Origin: Paenibacillus sacheonensis
GTDB lineage: Bacteria; Bacillota; Bacilli; Paenibacillales; Paenibacillaceae
DNA: 64,000 nucleotides
Direction: 5' to 3'
Assembly (NCBI RefSeq): GCF_009909195.1
Contig: NZ_JAAAMU010000002.1
Location: 521,667-585,666, forward strand
Of the stretch, positions 36,931 to 44,942 are shown in pieces (positions within the stretch are counted from its first letter, which is position 1; the number at the start of each line of letters is the position of its first letter). The notes below the pieces were generated by a model, which saw only the letters and a list, made by a program, of their open reading frames with translations, searched no databases and was not told the origin of the DNA. The position numbers were made by a program, and so were the translations under genes.

Positions 36931-37698
36931 TTAGCCGAAGGAAGTTCTGGAAGCAGCCATTGCATTTAAGGCGTTCTCAAAATAGCTATTTACTTCAGCT
37001 GTAATTCCCAGAAACTCTTCGACAAGTACATTACTATCCAAGTAAGAAGCATACAGATAATCAACTAAAGCGGAGTCAATCTCACAATAGTTTAATATGG
37101 CATTCTTCATCTTAATAATGTCATCTTGCCATGCACCTGTATCTTCTAAAACCAAAGAATATAATGCACGAATTAATCTCTTAGAGTAACCCTTAATATA
37201 CCTAGTTTTCATTGTGTTATCAGTAGCATTAGAAAGTAAACGATGTATGCGATCCACTTCCTCCTTGGTCTCTGTATTTAAGTCTAAAATGAATTCTGGA
37301 GAAATGATTATCGGTGGTACTTTTTCACCAACGTCATGACCATATATGCAAACACAAATTATCTTAACCCAGAAACCCCACTCATTTGGTTTACTTAATA
37401 CATCGTCAATCGAGCAAATTATCGTATCAATCTTAGTTACTACTGGATATTCTTCCAAAAGCTTGTCTTTAATATTTGACAATCTTTCGTAATCAATATC
37501 TTTGGGATTTACGCCTACAATAGTAAAGTCTGCATCTGACTTAAAAGGTGTAGCAGTTCCTTTTGGAATCGAGCCGCACATATAAATGCTATGAATCTTA
37601 CCTTCAAATTCGGAAAGTATAGTATCTTTATACTTATCAACAAAATCCTTATATTCACTTTGTATTATAATTTTATTTATAACTTTTTCTAATATCAT
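36931..37698 (-). CDS. Nucleotidyltransferase-fold protein, probably acquired
   Basis: The protein has 255 residues. The N-terminal domain has the polymerase-beta nucleotidyltransferase motif GSIPKGTATPFKSDADFTI (Gly-Ser loop with the Asp-x-Asp metal pair), followed by a helical domain. This is the layout of aminoglycoside nucleotidyltransferase-like and toxin or MNT-like proteins; no specific substrate can be assigned. Codon use is strikingly AT-rich (many AAT, ATA, TTA) compared with neighbours, suggesting recent horizontal arrival. No partner gene (such as HEPN) is adjacent. Confidence 0.75.
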   Translation of the reverse strand: MILEKVINKIIIQSEYKDFVDKYKDTILSEFEGKIHSIYMCGSIPKGTATPFKSDADFTIVGVNPKDIDYERLSNIKDKLLEEYPVVTKIDTIICSIDDVLSKPNEWGFWVKIICVCIYGHDVGEKVPPIIISPEFILDLNTETKEEVDRIHRLLSNATDNTMKTRYIKGYSKRLIRALYSLVLEDTGAWQDDIIKMKNAILNYCEIDSALVDYLYASYLDSNVLVEEFLGITAEVNSYFENALNAMAASRTSFG

Positions 37699-37819
37699 TA
37701 GACTCCTCCTAAACTAAGAAAATCTTTCGGCTAACGTCTATTTGCGAACTTCGTTAATTCGTCATGACATAAGTTTATTCGCGGAATCATTCAACTATCC
37801 TGCCCAAATGCTTAACGAC

Positions 37820-37853
37820 AAAAGGAGCAGTTGTCGCTGCGACAAACTGCTCC
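37820..37853 (-). terminator. Terminator after the GH5 lipoprotein gene
   Basis: GGAGCAGT-TGTCG and CGACA-ACTGCTCC form the stem. On the minus strand TTTTGTCG follows, about 80 bases past the stop. Confidence 0.8.
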
Positions 37854-37933
37854 AGGCGAATAGACTATGGATCTAAGCTCGTTCAACTGCAGGAGCGGGC
37901 GGCCGGCGCCTCCGCGGGAAGCTCGACCGGGAC

Positions 37934-39241
37934 CTATTTAGGAGGAATCAACGCATCCAGCAATTCCTTCCGATACGCATTAGCTGCCGGATCATATACG
38001 CCGAAGCCCGCGCAAAACTCCCAGTAAGACCAGCCGAAGCCGTGTTTCTCTGCTTGTTCGCGCACGAAGCTCGTCCAGCGTGCCCGCGAAGCCATATCAG
38101 CATTGCTGTACGCGCCGAATTCGCCAAGCCAGATCGGGCGGTTGTTCTCCTTTACCCAACTTTCCGCTTTATCAAAGGCTTCCACAATCGCATGGGGTCC
38201 TGCCGGATTCGTTTCCGTCGGTTGCGTATTGTAAGCGCCGAACCAATCGTTCACCCACTGTACCTGCTTGGCAGCATCGACCGGCTCTACCTTCTGCGCA
38301 GGGGGACCCGGCCAAACGACGCCGGCGGTTCCGTTTTCCGGGCCTACCCAATCTGCCCCCTGGTGAGTGAAGAGAAAAGGATCGTAATAATGGAACGAAA
38401 CGATGACGTTCTGTTCGTTATCCGGAATATCGAGCGACACAAGCGAGGCGTAATTGCTCCAGTTGGCGGAATCGATAATGACGGTATGCCACTGATCCTC
38501 GCTCCGAACCGTTTCAAGACCCTTTTTCAGCATTTTATTCCACTTTGACCAGGTCAGAGAACCGTTTGGTTCGTTGGCTAGCTCGTAATACACATTGTTA
38601 GGAAGCTCTTTATAGCGGGCCGAGATTTGCCTCCATAACGCCAGGAAACGAGTTTCTTGCTCATTTGCATTCGCATTGAACTCATCGTAATTGTGCATGT
38701 CGAGAACGACGTTCAGTCCCTGCTTCAACGCATGGTCGAGAACCCAATCTATACGATCGAAAAACGCGGCTTCAATGGCGTAAGGGGCATTCGTGTCCGC
38801 GTGCCCCGACCACTTGATCGGAACGCGGACCGTCTCGAAGCCTGCATCCTTGATCGTCTTGAAGTAGCTTTCTTCTAATGTGACTCCCCATTGCCCTTCT
38901 ACCGGCGCCTCAAGCGCATTGCCGAGATTGACGCCTCTTCCGAGCTGCTTCGATTGTTTAAATACGTCAAGCGGCGCCGCCTGCGGGTCGCGCTTCGGCA
39001 GCTTCGGGTCCGGCGTGGTCAAAGGAACTTCAGCCTGACTTGGAGCCGGGTCGGGAGTCGGTACGGCAGCTGCGCCTTGAGATGGCGCAGTCTTCTCATC
39101 TTTGCTTGGCGATTGCGTAACATTCTCCGCTTTGTTAGCTGCCGCCTTTTCTTGGTTTGGCGTGCCGTCCGTGCACCCTGCTGCCCCAAAAAACACGAGC
39201 AGCAAGGCAGTGAGCGTAATCATCCGTTTTTGCAACGTCAC
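37934..39241 (-). CDS. GH5 endoglucanase/mannanase-like lipoprotein
   Basis: The protein has 435 residues. A lipoprotein signal ends LLLVFFGAAGC, followed by a Pro/Ala/Thr-rich tether of about 65 residues. The GH5 barrel starts RGVNLGNALEAP. The acid/base Glu is in YYELANEPNG and the nucleophile Glu in IWLGEFGAYS. The start is GTG at 39241 just after GAAGGAGGCCC. It is displayed on the outer membrane face and could cut beta-1,4-glucan or mannan. It lies 50 bp after a GNAT gene at the end of the mannan cluster, so co-transcription is plausible but not certain. Confidence 0.9.
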   Translation of the reverse strand: MTLQKRMITLTALLLVFFGAAGCTDGTPNQEKAAANKAENVTQSPSKDEKTAPSQGAAAVPTPDPAPSQAEVPLTTPDPKLPKRDPQAAPLDVFKQSKQLGRGVNLGNALEAPVEGQWGVTLEESYFKTIKDAGFETVRVPIKWSGHADTNAPYAIEAAFFDRIDWVLDHALKQGLNVVLDMHNYDEFNANANEQETRFLALWRQISARYKELPNNVYYELANEPNGSLTWSKWNKMLKKGLETVRSEDQWHTVIIDSANWSNYASLVSLDIPDNEQNVIVSFHYYDPFLFTHQGADWVGPENGTAGVVWPGPPAQKVEPVDAAKQVQWVNDWFGAYNTQPTETNPAGPHAIVEAFDKAESWVKENNRPIWLGEFGAYSNADMASRARWTSFVREQAEKHGFGWSYWEFCAGFGVYDPAANAYRKELLDALIPPK

Positions 39242-39291
39242 GGGCCTCCTTCACCCCTCATTATTTAAACCCTGTCGTTAGCGAAGTGAAT

Positions 39292-39828
39292 TCATTCTAA
39301 ATATTTTTCAAAGATGAAGATCACTTCTCTTGGATTATATCTGCGTCTTAGGTCTTCTCTTCGTAAATGACCGCTTTCGTAGTCATCTACTCGGATTCTC
39401 TCCATTTCCTCGAAATTCGGGCCTTTGACTACCAATTCCGTTGGTTTAAATCCGTTTTTTAGGTAAAAAGCTTCTACCTTTGGATCATCCGCTGAACCTA
39501 CGCCAATTTTATAACAGCTTCTCTTCTTCACCGCTGTTTCAAAGATAAGCAGCATGTTTGTTCCCAGCCCAACTCTGGCATAGTTCTTGGTTTCATCCAG
39601 ATTAACCGCGATCCCGTTCAAATTCATGACGGAATCGTGTTTCTTAGACAAACTTCCATAGCAAACGCCGACCACTTCATTGCCATCCACCGTTACAATG
39701 TACAAGTCAGGATCGCGCTTCACTCGTCGCATAAAATCCTCGATGGTCTCCATGTCCAAATACTCGCATTGAAAGGCATGCGCTTGTTCATAATCCGTTT
39801 TTTCGATTAATCGAATCTCTGTTTTCAC
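39292..39828 (-). CDS. GNAT-family acetyltransferase
   Basis: The protein has 178 residues. The acetyl-CoA loop is recognisable as RVGLGTNMLLIFETA (R/Q-x-x-G-x-G/A). The start is GTG at 39828 with AGGAG nine bases upstream. C-terminal residues 145-178 are charged. The substrate is unknown. Spacing of about 50 bp to both neighbours allows a shared transcript with the PhyH-like and GH5 genes. Confidence 0.82.
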   Translation of the reverse strand: MKTEIRLIEKTDYEQAHAFQCEYLDMETIEDFMRRVKRDPDLYIVTVDGNEVVGVCYGSLSKKHDSVMNLNGIAVNLDETKNYARVGLGTNMLLIFETAVKKRSCYKIGVGSADDPKVEAFYLKNGFKPTELVVKGPNFEEMERIRVDDYESGHLRREDLRRRYNPREVIFIFEKYLE

Positions 39829-39879
39829 CAGGCAACTCTCCTAATTGAACCGGCTCTTAGGCCGGGCAGCCGACGCATT

Positions 39880-40794
39880 TCAGCTATAGATAGCCGCCCG
39901 GATGCTTCGCTCGAGCGGCGAGTAGCCGCCTGGTCCTTCTCGCTGCAGCGACAGCCTCTCTTTCAGCGGCGAAGTCCGGTTGCACATGAAACGGACCTTC
40001 CCACTGTGGTTCTGCGACGCGGCATGCACGAGGAACGGATGGCACAGAATGACGTCCCCGGCTTCCCCCGTCGTCTCCACAACCTGCAGCCGCGCGCCAT
40101 CTTCTCCGATATAGGCCTGATCCATGAAATACGCGTTCCGTCCCGCTGCGCTCAGCTGTTCGCCGTCCCGCCCCGTCAGCTTGGCGAAATACGGGTGCTC
40201 GGCATGCAGGGCGCGAATGCCTTCCCCCAGCTCGACGCCTTCCGGAAACTGGGCCAAGTGACGCGCGACCGTCTTATGCGAGCCTTCGACGACCAACGTG
40301 CCGCCTCCGTGCGGCGCGATATCCGAGAAGAGGCACAGACAGAGCAGCCCTTGCTCCGGCGAGTCGACGTAATGCCGGAAATGAATGCCGTCCCAATGCC
40401 AGCCGTTCGTCGGCACGCACCAAGGCTCGCCCTTGCCCACGAAGAAGTTGACCGGCCACCAGCCCCAGCCAGGCAGCTTGTCGCCCTCCGTCTCGCCGGC
40501 GACGAAGCGGTGGATCGTACGGCTTGCGCCCGTCAAATCCTCGACGGCGTCGGCGAACAGCGCCGTATTGCAGACGTCGAATGCGGCGTTGCGGTAATTT
40601 TCGCGGAGGTTGACCATCGGCTCCTGCCACGTCGAGGGGTCCTCGCGCACGACGCCGGCCTTCTCTTCCAGCTTGCCCCACAGGAACGACTGCGCCTCCA
40701 GCGCCGCGTCCCGCGGGATGGCGCCTTTAATATGCACGTAGCCTTTATCAACGAACTGTTCGATCTGTCCTGCCGTCAGCACTCGCAAACTCAT
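39880..40794 (-). CDS. Phytanoyl-CoA dioxygenase-like Fe(II)/2OG enzyme
   Basis: The protein has 304 residues with the double-stranded beta-helix fold of the PhyH family. The iron ligands are visible as H-x-D in NGWHWDGIHF and the distal His in CHPFLVHAASQNHSG; the following Arg (KVRFMCN) would bind 2-oxoglutarate. It is 61 bp after the GH113 gene at the end of the mannan operon. A catabolic reason for an oxygenase here is not obvious. It could hydroxylate or demethylate a sugar-linked substituent. Confidence 0.87.
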   Translation of the reverse strand: MSLRVLTAGQIEQFVDKGYVHIKGAIPRDAALEAQSFLWGKLEEKAGVVREDPSTWQEPMVNLRENYRNAAFDVCNTALFADAVEDLTGASRTIHRFVAGETEGDKLPGWGWWPVNFFVGKGEPWCVPTNGWHWDGIHFRHYVDSPEQGLLCLCLFSDIAPHGGGTLVVEGSHKTVARHLAQFPEGVELGEGIRALHAEHPYFAKLTGRDGEQLSAAGRNAYFMDQAYIGEDGARLQVVETTGEAGDVILCHPFLVHAASQNHSGKVRFMCNRTSPLKERLSLQREGPGGYSPLERSIRAAIYS

Positions 40795-40855
40795 GCTTCT
40801 ATCAGCTCCTATGCTGGAATGGAATTGGAATCACACTTAATAATAACATCGGGTC

Positions 40856-41839
40856 TCAGATCGCTCCCGGAAGCATCTTCGGCTTTGCGTACCATTCCTT
40901 CACGATCCGTTCGGCCTTCTTCCCGTAGATGTCGAAGCCGACGTTCGAGCCGGCCGCTTCGCGCTCGTAGAGCTTCACGCTCCAGTCCCACCAGAAGAAG
41001 CCGGCAAACCAAGGCTCCTCCCAGAACACCCGCAAGACCGAGCTGTAGAAGTTCGCCTGCTCCTCCTCGCTGAAGGGCAGCTCCGTTTGCGTGAAATCCC
41101 ATGGCATCGTCGCGCAGCCGAGGGCGCTGCGGCAGCCGATTTCCATGAAGAGGATCGGCTTGTTGAACGCCGCATGCAGCGCGGCCATCTTCTCCCGAAC
41201 CGGCAGCCAATTCGCGATCATCGCTTCCTCGCCGTCGCCGGGCTGCTTCGCAACGGGGTAATAAGCGCTCGTGCCGATATAATCGACGCGGTCAAACCAT
41301 TGGATTCGTTCTTCCGAGCCGTGATTGGCGTTATAGACGATCGGACCGCCGTAGAGCTCGCGAACGCGTTCGATCAAGGCGATCCAATGACCGGCCTTGG
41401 ATTCGGTCTTCACCATCTCGCAGCCGATGCAGAACATGTCGCAGCCCAGCTCTTCGGCGAGCTCCGCGTAATGGGCGACAAAATTCGAATACGAGCGGAA
41501 CCACGCGTCCCAGTAAGGCGCGGCTCCCGCTTCCTCCGGAAACCCGATATGCGCCCGCCAGATGCCGTCCGCGGAATTGACCACGGGTTTCAAGCAGACT
41601 TTCAGCCCGAGCGCCTTCGCTTCCTTGACGGCGTGCTCGATGTCTCTGTCCGTCATCGTGAATCCGTAATCGAAAGGGATATCCGTCGCATACACGTTCG
41701 CTTGATGCGTGTAGAAGGATAACGCCATCCATTCGCTGCCCGTCTCCTTGAGCTTGCGGAGCGAATCGGTCGCATACGGCTGCCTGTACGCGCCGCGTTT
41801 GCTGTTCCAGCCGTACGTCATGCCTTTAACGAACATCAT
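40856..41839 (-). CDS. GH113-type beta-mannanase (intracellular)
   Basis: The protein has 327 residues, without a signal peptide. The barrel has FCIGCEMVKTE (acid/base Glu), YIGTSAYYPVA, ILFMEIGCRS (nucleophile Glu) and FFWWDWSV, all in the order seen in GH113 mannanases. It opens FVKGMTYGWNSKRG. AAGGAG precedes the ATG pair at 41839. It starts 26 bp after the GH26 gene. Acting in the cytoplasm, it would cut imported manno-oligosaccharides. Confidence 0.83.
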   Translation of the reverse strand: MMFVKGMTYGWNSKRGAYRQPYATDSLRKLKETGSEWMALSFYTHQANVYATDIPFDYGFTMTDRDIEHAVKEAKALGLKVCLKPVVNSADGIWRAHIGFPEEAGAAPYWDAWFRSYSNFVAHYAELAEELGCDMFCIGCEMVKTESKAGHWIALIERVRELYGGPIVYNANHGSEERIQWFDRVDYIGTSAYYPVAKQPGDGEEAMIANWLPVREKMAALHAAFNKPILFMEIGCRSALGCATMPWDFTQTELPFSEEEQANFYSSVLRVFWEEPWFAGFFWWDWSVKLYEREAAGSNVGFDIYGKKAERIVKEWYAKPKMLPGAI

Positions 41840-41865
41840 GGTCGGATTCTCCTTCTCGCCGTCTG

Positions 41866-42897
41866 TTAGGGATGATGCAGGGGGTAGCGGATGAGATCGG
41901 GCAGCTCGTCGCGCGTCACCGTAAATGGATGCCGATAAACCTTCTTCAGCATCTCCCGTTCGGTGTATTGATCCGATACGACCGTCTCGCGCTCCTCCTG
42001 CTTATGCACGAAATTGCCGTACCACGTACAATTCCACAGCCATAGCGCGCCGTCCTCGATCATCCGGTCTGGATCCGGGAGCGGTCCGTTCTCGGACAGC
42101 GCGATGATCTTCGCGGCATTCGTGTAGCTCAGCGCCTGCCGGAACCGGTCGACGTTGGATTGATAATTCCGTGCGGGCGAATACACGTCTTCGCCGATGA
42201 TGTCCACATACGCATCGCCGGGATACCAATCCTTGTGCTGCCCGTTCCAAACCCAGATCAGATTGTGCAGGCCGTGCAGCCGCGTCATCCGGTCGTACAT
42301 CAGTTTCCAGAGCCGGATGCACGGCTCCGGTCCTTTGGCGCCCCACCAGAACCAGCCGCCTGAAGCTTCGTGGAGCGGCCGCCACAGAACGGGCACGCCG
42401 GCTTCCCGGAGCTGCGCCAGCAAACCGGAGATCGCGTCGATATCGCGAAGCAGCAAGGCGTATTCCTCCGAAGACGGATCGTCCATGGCATTGGCGATGT
42501 CGAACGTCGTGGCCGTGGTATAGAAGCCGCGATGCCAGCCGTTGTCGGGCGGCTGGTCGACCAGATCCTTCGGCGCGTTCCAGTGCCAGCAGAAGGTGAC
42601 GATCCCGCCAGCCCGCCACCATTGCAGCGCGAGCGCCGTATCCGTTCCGACGGAGCCGCGCTCCGTGCGGGACGGCGAATCGTTCATGAAATCGAAGCCG
42701 CCGACAGCCGGATAATGCCCCGTCTCGCGTTGAATCACGTCCATCTCCGGCGTGGCGTGGACGCCGATCTGCTGTCCGGTCAGCATCCGTTTGCCGTACG
42801 CATCGCACAGATAAGCCATCAGCCGCCTCGCGCAATCGTCGGCCTGCGGGTTAATCAGTTTCGGTTCGACCTTCATCCGCTGCGACCAGTCGTTCAT
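41866..42897 (-). CDS. GH26 beta-mannanase (intracellular)
   Basis: The protein has 343 residues, without a signal peptide. Residues after MNDWSQRM include LTGQQIG, GGFDFMNDSP and the GH26 signature WRPLHEASGGWFWWGAKGP with the acid/base Glu. The nucleophile Glu is in IIALSENGPLPDP. The start ATG at 42897 has GAGAGGAAG upstream; the frame continues open far upstream only as a shadow of the permease gene. It follows the permease by about 120 bp and precedes GH113. Confidence 0.9.
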   Translation of the reverse strand: MNDWSQRMKVEPKLINPQADDCARRLMAYLCDAYGKRMLTGQQIGVHATPEMDVIQRETGHYPAVGGFDFMNDSPSRTERGSVGTDTALALQWWRAGGIVTFCWHWNAPKDLVDQPPDNGWHRGFYTTATTFDIANAMDDPSSEEYALLLRDIDAISGLLAQLREAGVPVLWRPLHEASGGWFWWGAKGPEPCIRLWKLMYDRMTRLHGLHNLIWVWNGQHKDWYPGDAYVDIIGEDVYSPARNYQSNVDRFRQALSYTNAAKIIALSENGPLPDPDRMIEDGALWLWNCTWYGNFVHKQEERETVVSDQYTEREMLKKVYRHPFTVTRDELPDLIRYPLHHP

Positions 42898-43016
42898 TCC
42901 GCTTCCTCTCCTTGTCGCCATCGTTATTTTCGCGTAATCGTTACCGCTAAATCCGGCTGCTTCGATGCAGGCGTCTCCACGACGAGCGAGCCGCACTCCC
43001 TGCCGCTGCCCCGCGC

Positions 43017-44015
43017 TTACCCGACGACGCCCGAACGCTCGACGCTCTCGACGAAGAAGCGCTGCACGAAGAGGTACATCACGATCAGCGGGGAAATCGC
43101 GAGCAAGATGCCCGTATCGACGATCAGGGAAACTTGATTCGGATCCACCTTGACGTTCTCTCCGCCGGCGAGGCCCATGATGCCAGGTAAGTACTGGTTC
43201 GCGTCGGCAGGCAGCGAGGATACCTTGATCGACATCAGGTCGCTCGAGCTGTTGAACAGCGAAGCGTAGAAGATATCGTTGTACTGCCACACGAAGGCAA
43301 ACAGGATGACGGTAATGAGCGGCGGAACCGCGTTCGGCAGCATGATCGTGAAGAAGGTGCGGATGCCGCCGGCGCCGTCGATGAGCGCCGCCTCTTCGAT
43401 TTCGCCGGGCATGCTGCGGAAGAACTGCCGGAAAATATAGATGAACAAGCCGGACTTCAAGCCGTTGGCGAGTGCGGCCGTAATCAGCGAAGGGCCGTAC
43501 GTGTTGAGCATATTGATCCCTTCTTTGCCGGTAGCCAGATGGATGACGCCGAAGAGGTCGAACGAGCGGAAATGGATGTACATCGGCACCATCAGCGTAC
43601 TGGATGGAATCAAGATCGTCAGCACGACGAGCGTGAACAGAATGTTTTTCCCGGGGAAATGAAACCGGGCAAAGCCATAGCCCGCCAGCGAGCATGAAGC
43701 GGCTTGGAGAAGCGTCGTGGATGCCGCGAAGATGAGCGTGTTCTTCAGGAGCGGCCAGTAATTCAGCACGGCCATCGCATACCGCACGTTCTCCATCGTG
43801 AAATGCACCGGAATCATGTAGATCGTCGGATTGTAGATATCCGTCTTATCCTTAAAGGCGACCGACAACTGCTGCAGGATCGGATACAGAATGGTGAACG
43901 ATATCCCGATGATCAGAATGTAACGGAAAAGGAGCCACAGCAGCGATGCCGTCTTGCTGCGCGCCTTTTGCATTTGTATGACGACGGCTTCGTTTTGCAA
44001 ATCGGGTAGTTTCAA
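43017..44015 (-). CDS. Carbohydrate ABC permease, second importer
   Basis: A 332-residue MalG-type permease with six hydrophobic segments and the EAA loop EIEEAALIDGAGGIRTFFTI. The start is TTG at 44015, with GGAGGGCG upstream. An insertion near residues 270-300 (SSLPADANQYLPGIMGLAGG) extends the last loops compared with simple MalG proteins. It pairs with 44037-44942. Two permease pairs share this operon, perhaps as two importers or alternative pairings. Confidence 0.9.
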   Translation of the reverse strand: MKLPDLQNEAVVIQMQKARSKTASLLWLLFRYILIIGISFTILYPILQQLSVAFKDKTDIYNPTIYMIPVHFTMENVRYAMAVLNYWPLLKNTLIFAASTTLLQAASCSLAGYGFARFHFPGKNILFTLVVLTILIPSSTLMVPMYIHFRSFDLFGVIHLATGKEGINMLNTYGPSLITAALANGLKSGLFIYIFRQFFRSMPGEIEEAALIDGAGGIRTFFTIMLPNAVPPLITVILFAFVWQYNDIFYASLFNSSSDLMSIKVSSLPADANQYLPGIMGLAGGENVKVDPNQVSLIVDTGILLAISPLIVMYLFVQRFFVESVERSGVVG

Positions 44016-44036
44016 TGCTTTCGCCCTCCTATCCCG

Positions 44037-44942
44037 TCAATTGTAATAGAACACTTTTCTTGACACGAGGATGCCGACGATGATGAGCACGACGCTGATC
44101 ACCGCGGTATAAATCCAGGACATCGCGGCGCTGAGGCCGAAGTTTTGCGCTTGGAACGCCGTATTGTAAATCGCCGTCGTCACTTGGCTGTTCGTGAACG
44201 AATCGATGATCGTATAAATGATATTCGTCAAGATTAACGGGCTGACCATGGGGAACGTAATCTTCCAAAACGTCTCGTACGCCGTCGCGCCTTCCATCTT
44301 GGCTACCTCGTACATGGAGACGGGTACCGATTGGAGCGCGGCCAGGAAGATCAGAATCTGCACGCCGGAGCTCTTGATGATTTCATAGATCCGCTCCACG
44401 GCGCTGATGATGTACTCGATAAACCACATCGGGAGTCCCGCGTCGGATAACGTGAAGGCGAGCGTCAGGGGGTCGAAGCCGTTCTGCTGCTGCCCCAATT
44501 CCTTCGCGATCTCCGAGCTTCCGGTCAATTGAATGAGGCCCGACGTCTGGGCGGCGGCAATGGCGCCGGATGCCAGAATGACCGGCAGGAAGAAGATCGC
44601 ACGCGCGAACGGGCGTCCGACGAACCGGGTGTTCAGCAGCGTCGCCGTAAATAGGCTGAAGAATAAGATCATCGGCACGTTCCATGCCATCTCGCTCAAG
44701 GACTGCGTCAGAATGCGGTTGAAATTCGGATCGACCGACAGCGCGTTCTTGAAGTTGGCCCATCCGATGAAGTCGAGCGTATACCCGCCCCCCGGGGCGA
44801 TCTTCATGTCGCTGAAGCTGAAATGGATCGATTGAAGCAGCGGCGTCGCGAACAAAAACACGAAGCCCAGCAGCCAAGGCATGATGAACAGGATGCCGAG
44901 CAGCGAGCGTTTCTGCGTCAAGGTCAATCGTTTTAAGTTCAC
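44037..44942 (-). CDS. Carbohydrate ABC permease, MalF-type
   Basis: A 301-residue permease with six hydrophobic segments and the EAA-like loop YEVAKMEGATAYETFWKIT. A GTG start at 44942 overlaps the DUF5696 stop by 4 bases, so translation is coupled. It partners with the permease at 43017-44015. No ATPase is nearby. Confidence 0.9.
   Translation of the reverse strand: MNLKRLTLTQKRSLLGILFIMPWLLGFVFLFATPLLQSIHFSFSDMKIAPGGGYTLDFIGWANFKNALSVDPNFNRILTQSLSEMAWNVPMILFFSLFTATLLNTRFVGRPFARAIFFLPVILASGAIAAAQTSGLIQLTGSSEIAKELGQQQNGFDPLTLAFTLSDAGLPMWFIEYIISAVERIYEIIKSSGVQILIFLAALQSVPVSMYEVAKMEGATAYETFWKITFPMVSPLILTNIIYTIIDSFTNSQVTTAIYNTAFQAQNFGLSAAMSWIYTAVISVVLIIVGILVSRKVFYYN

Noticed and set aside
42897..43695. 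Upstream extension of the GH26 frame by 266 codons
   Set aside because: It overlaps the permease gene in another frame and has no signal peptide or GH26 pattern; the ATG at 42897 has a ribosome site.
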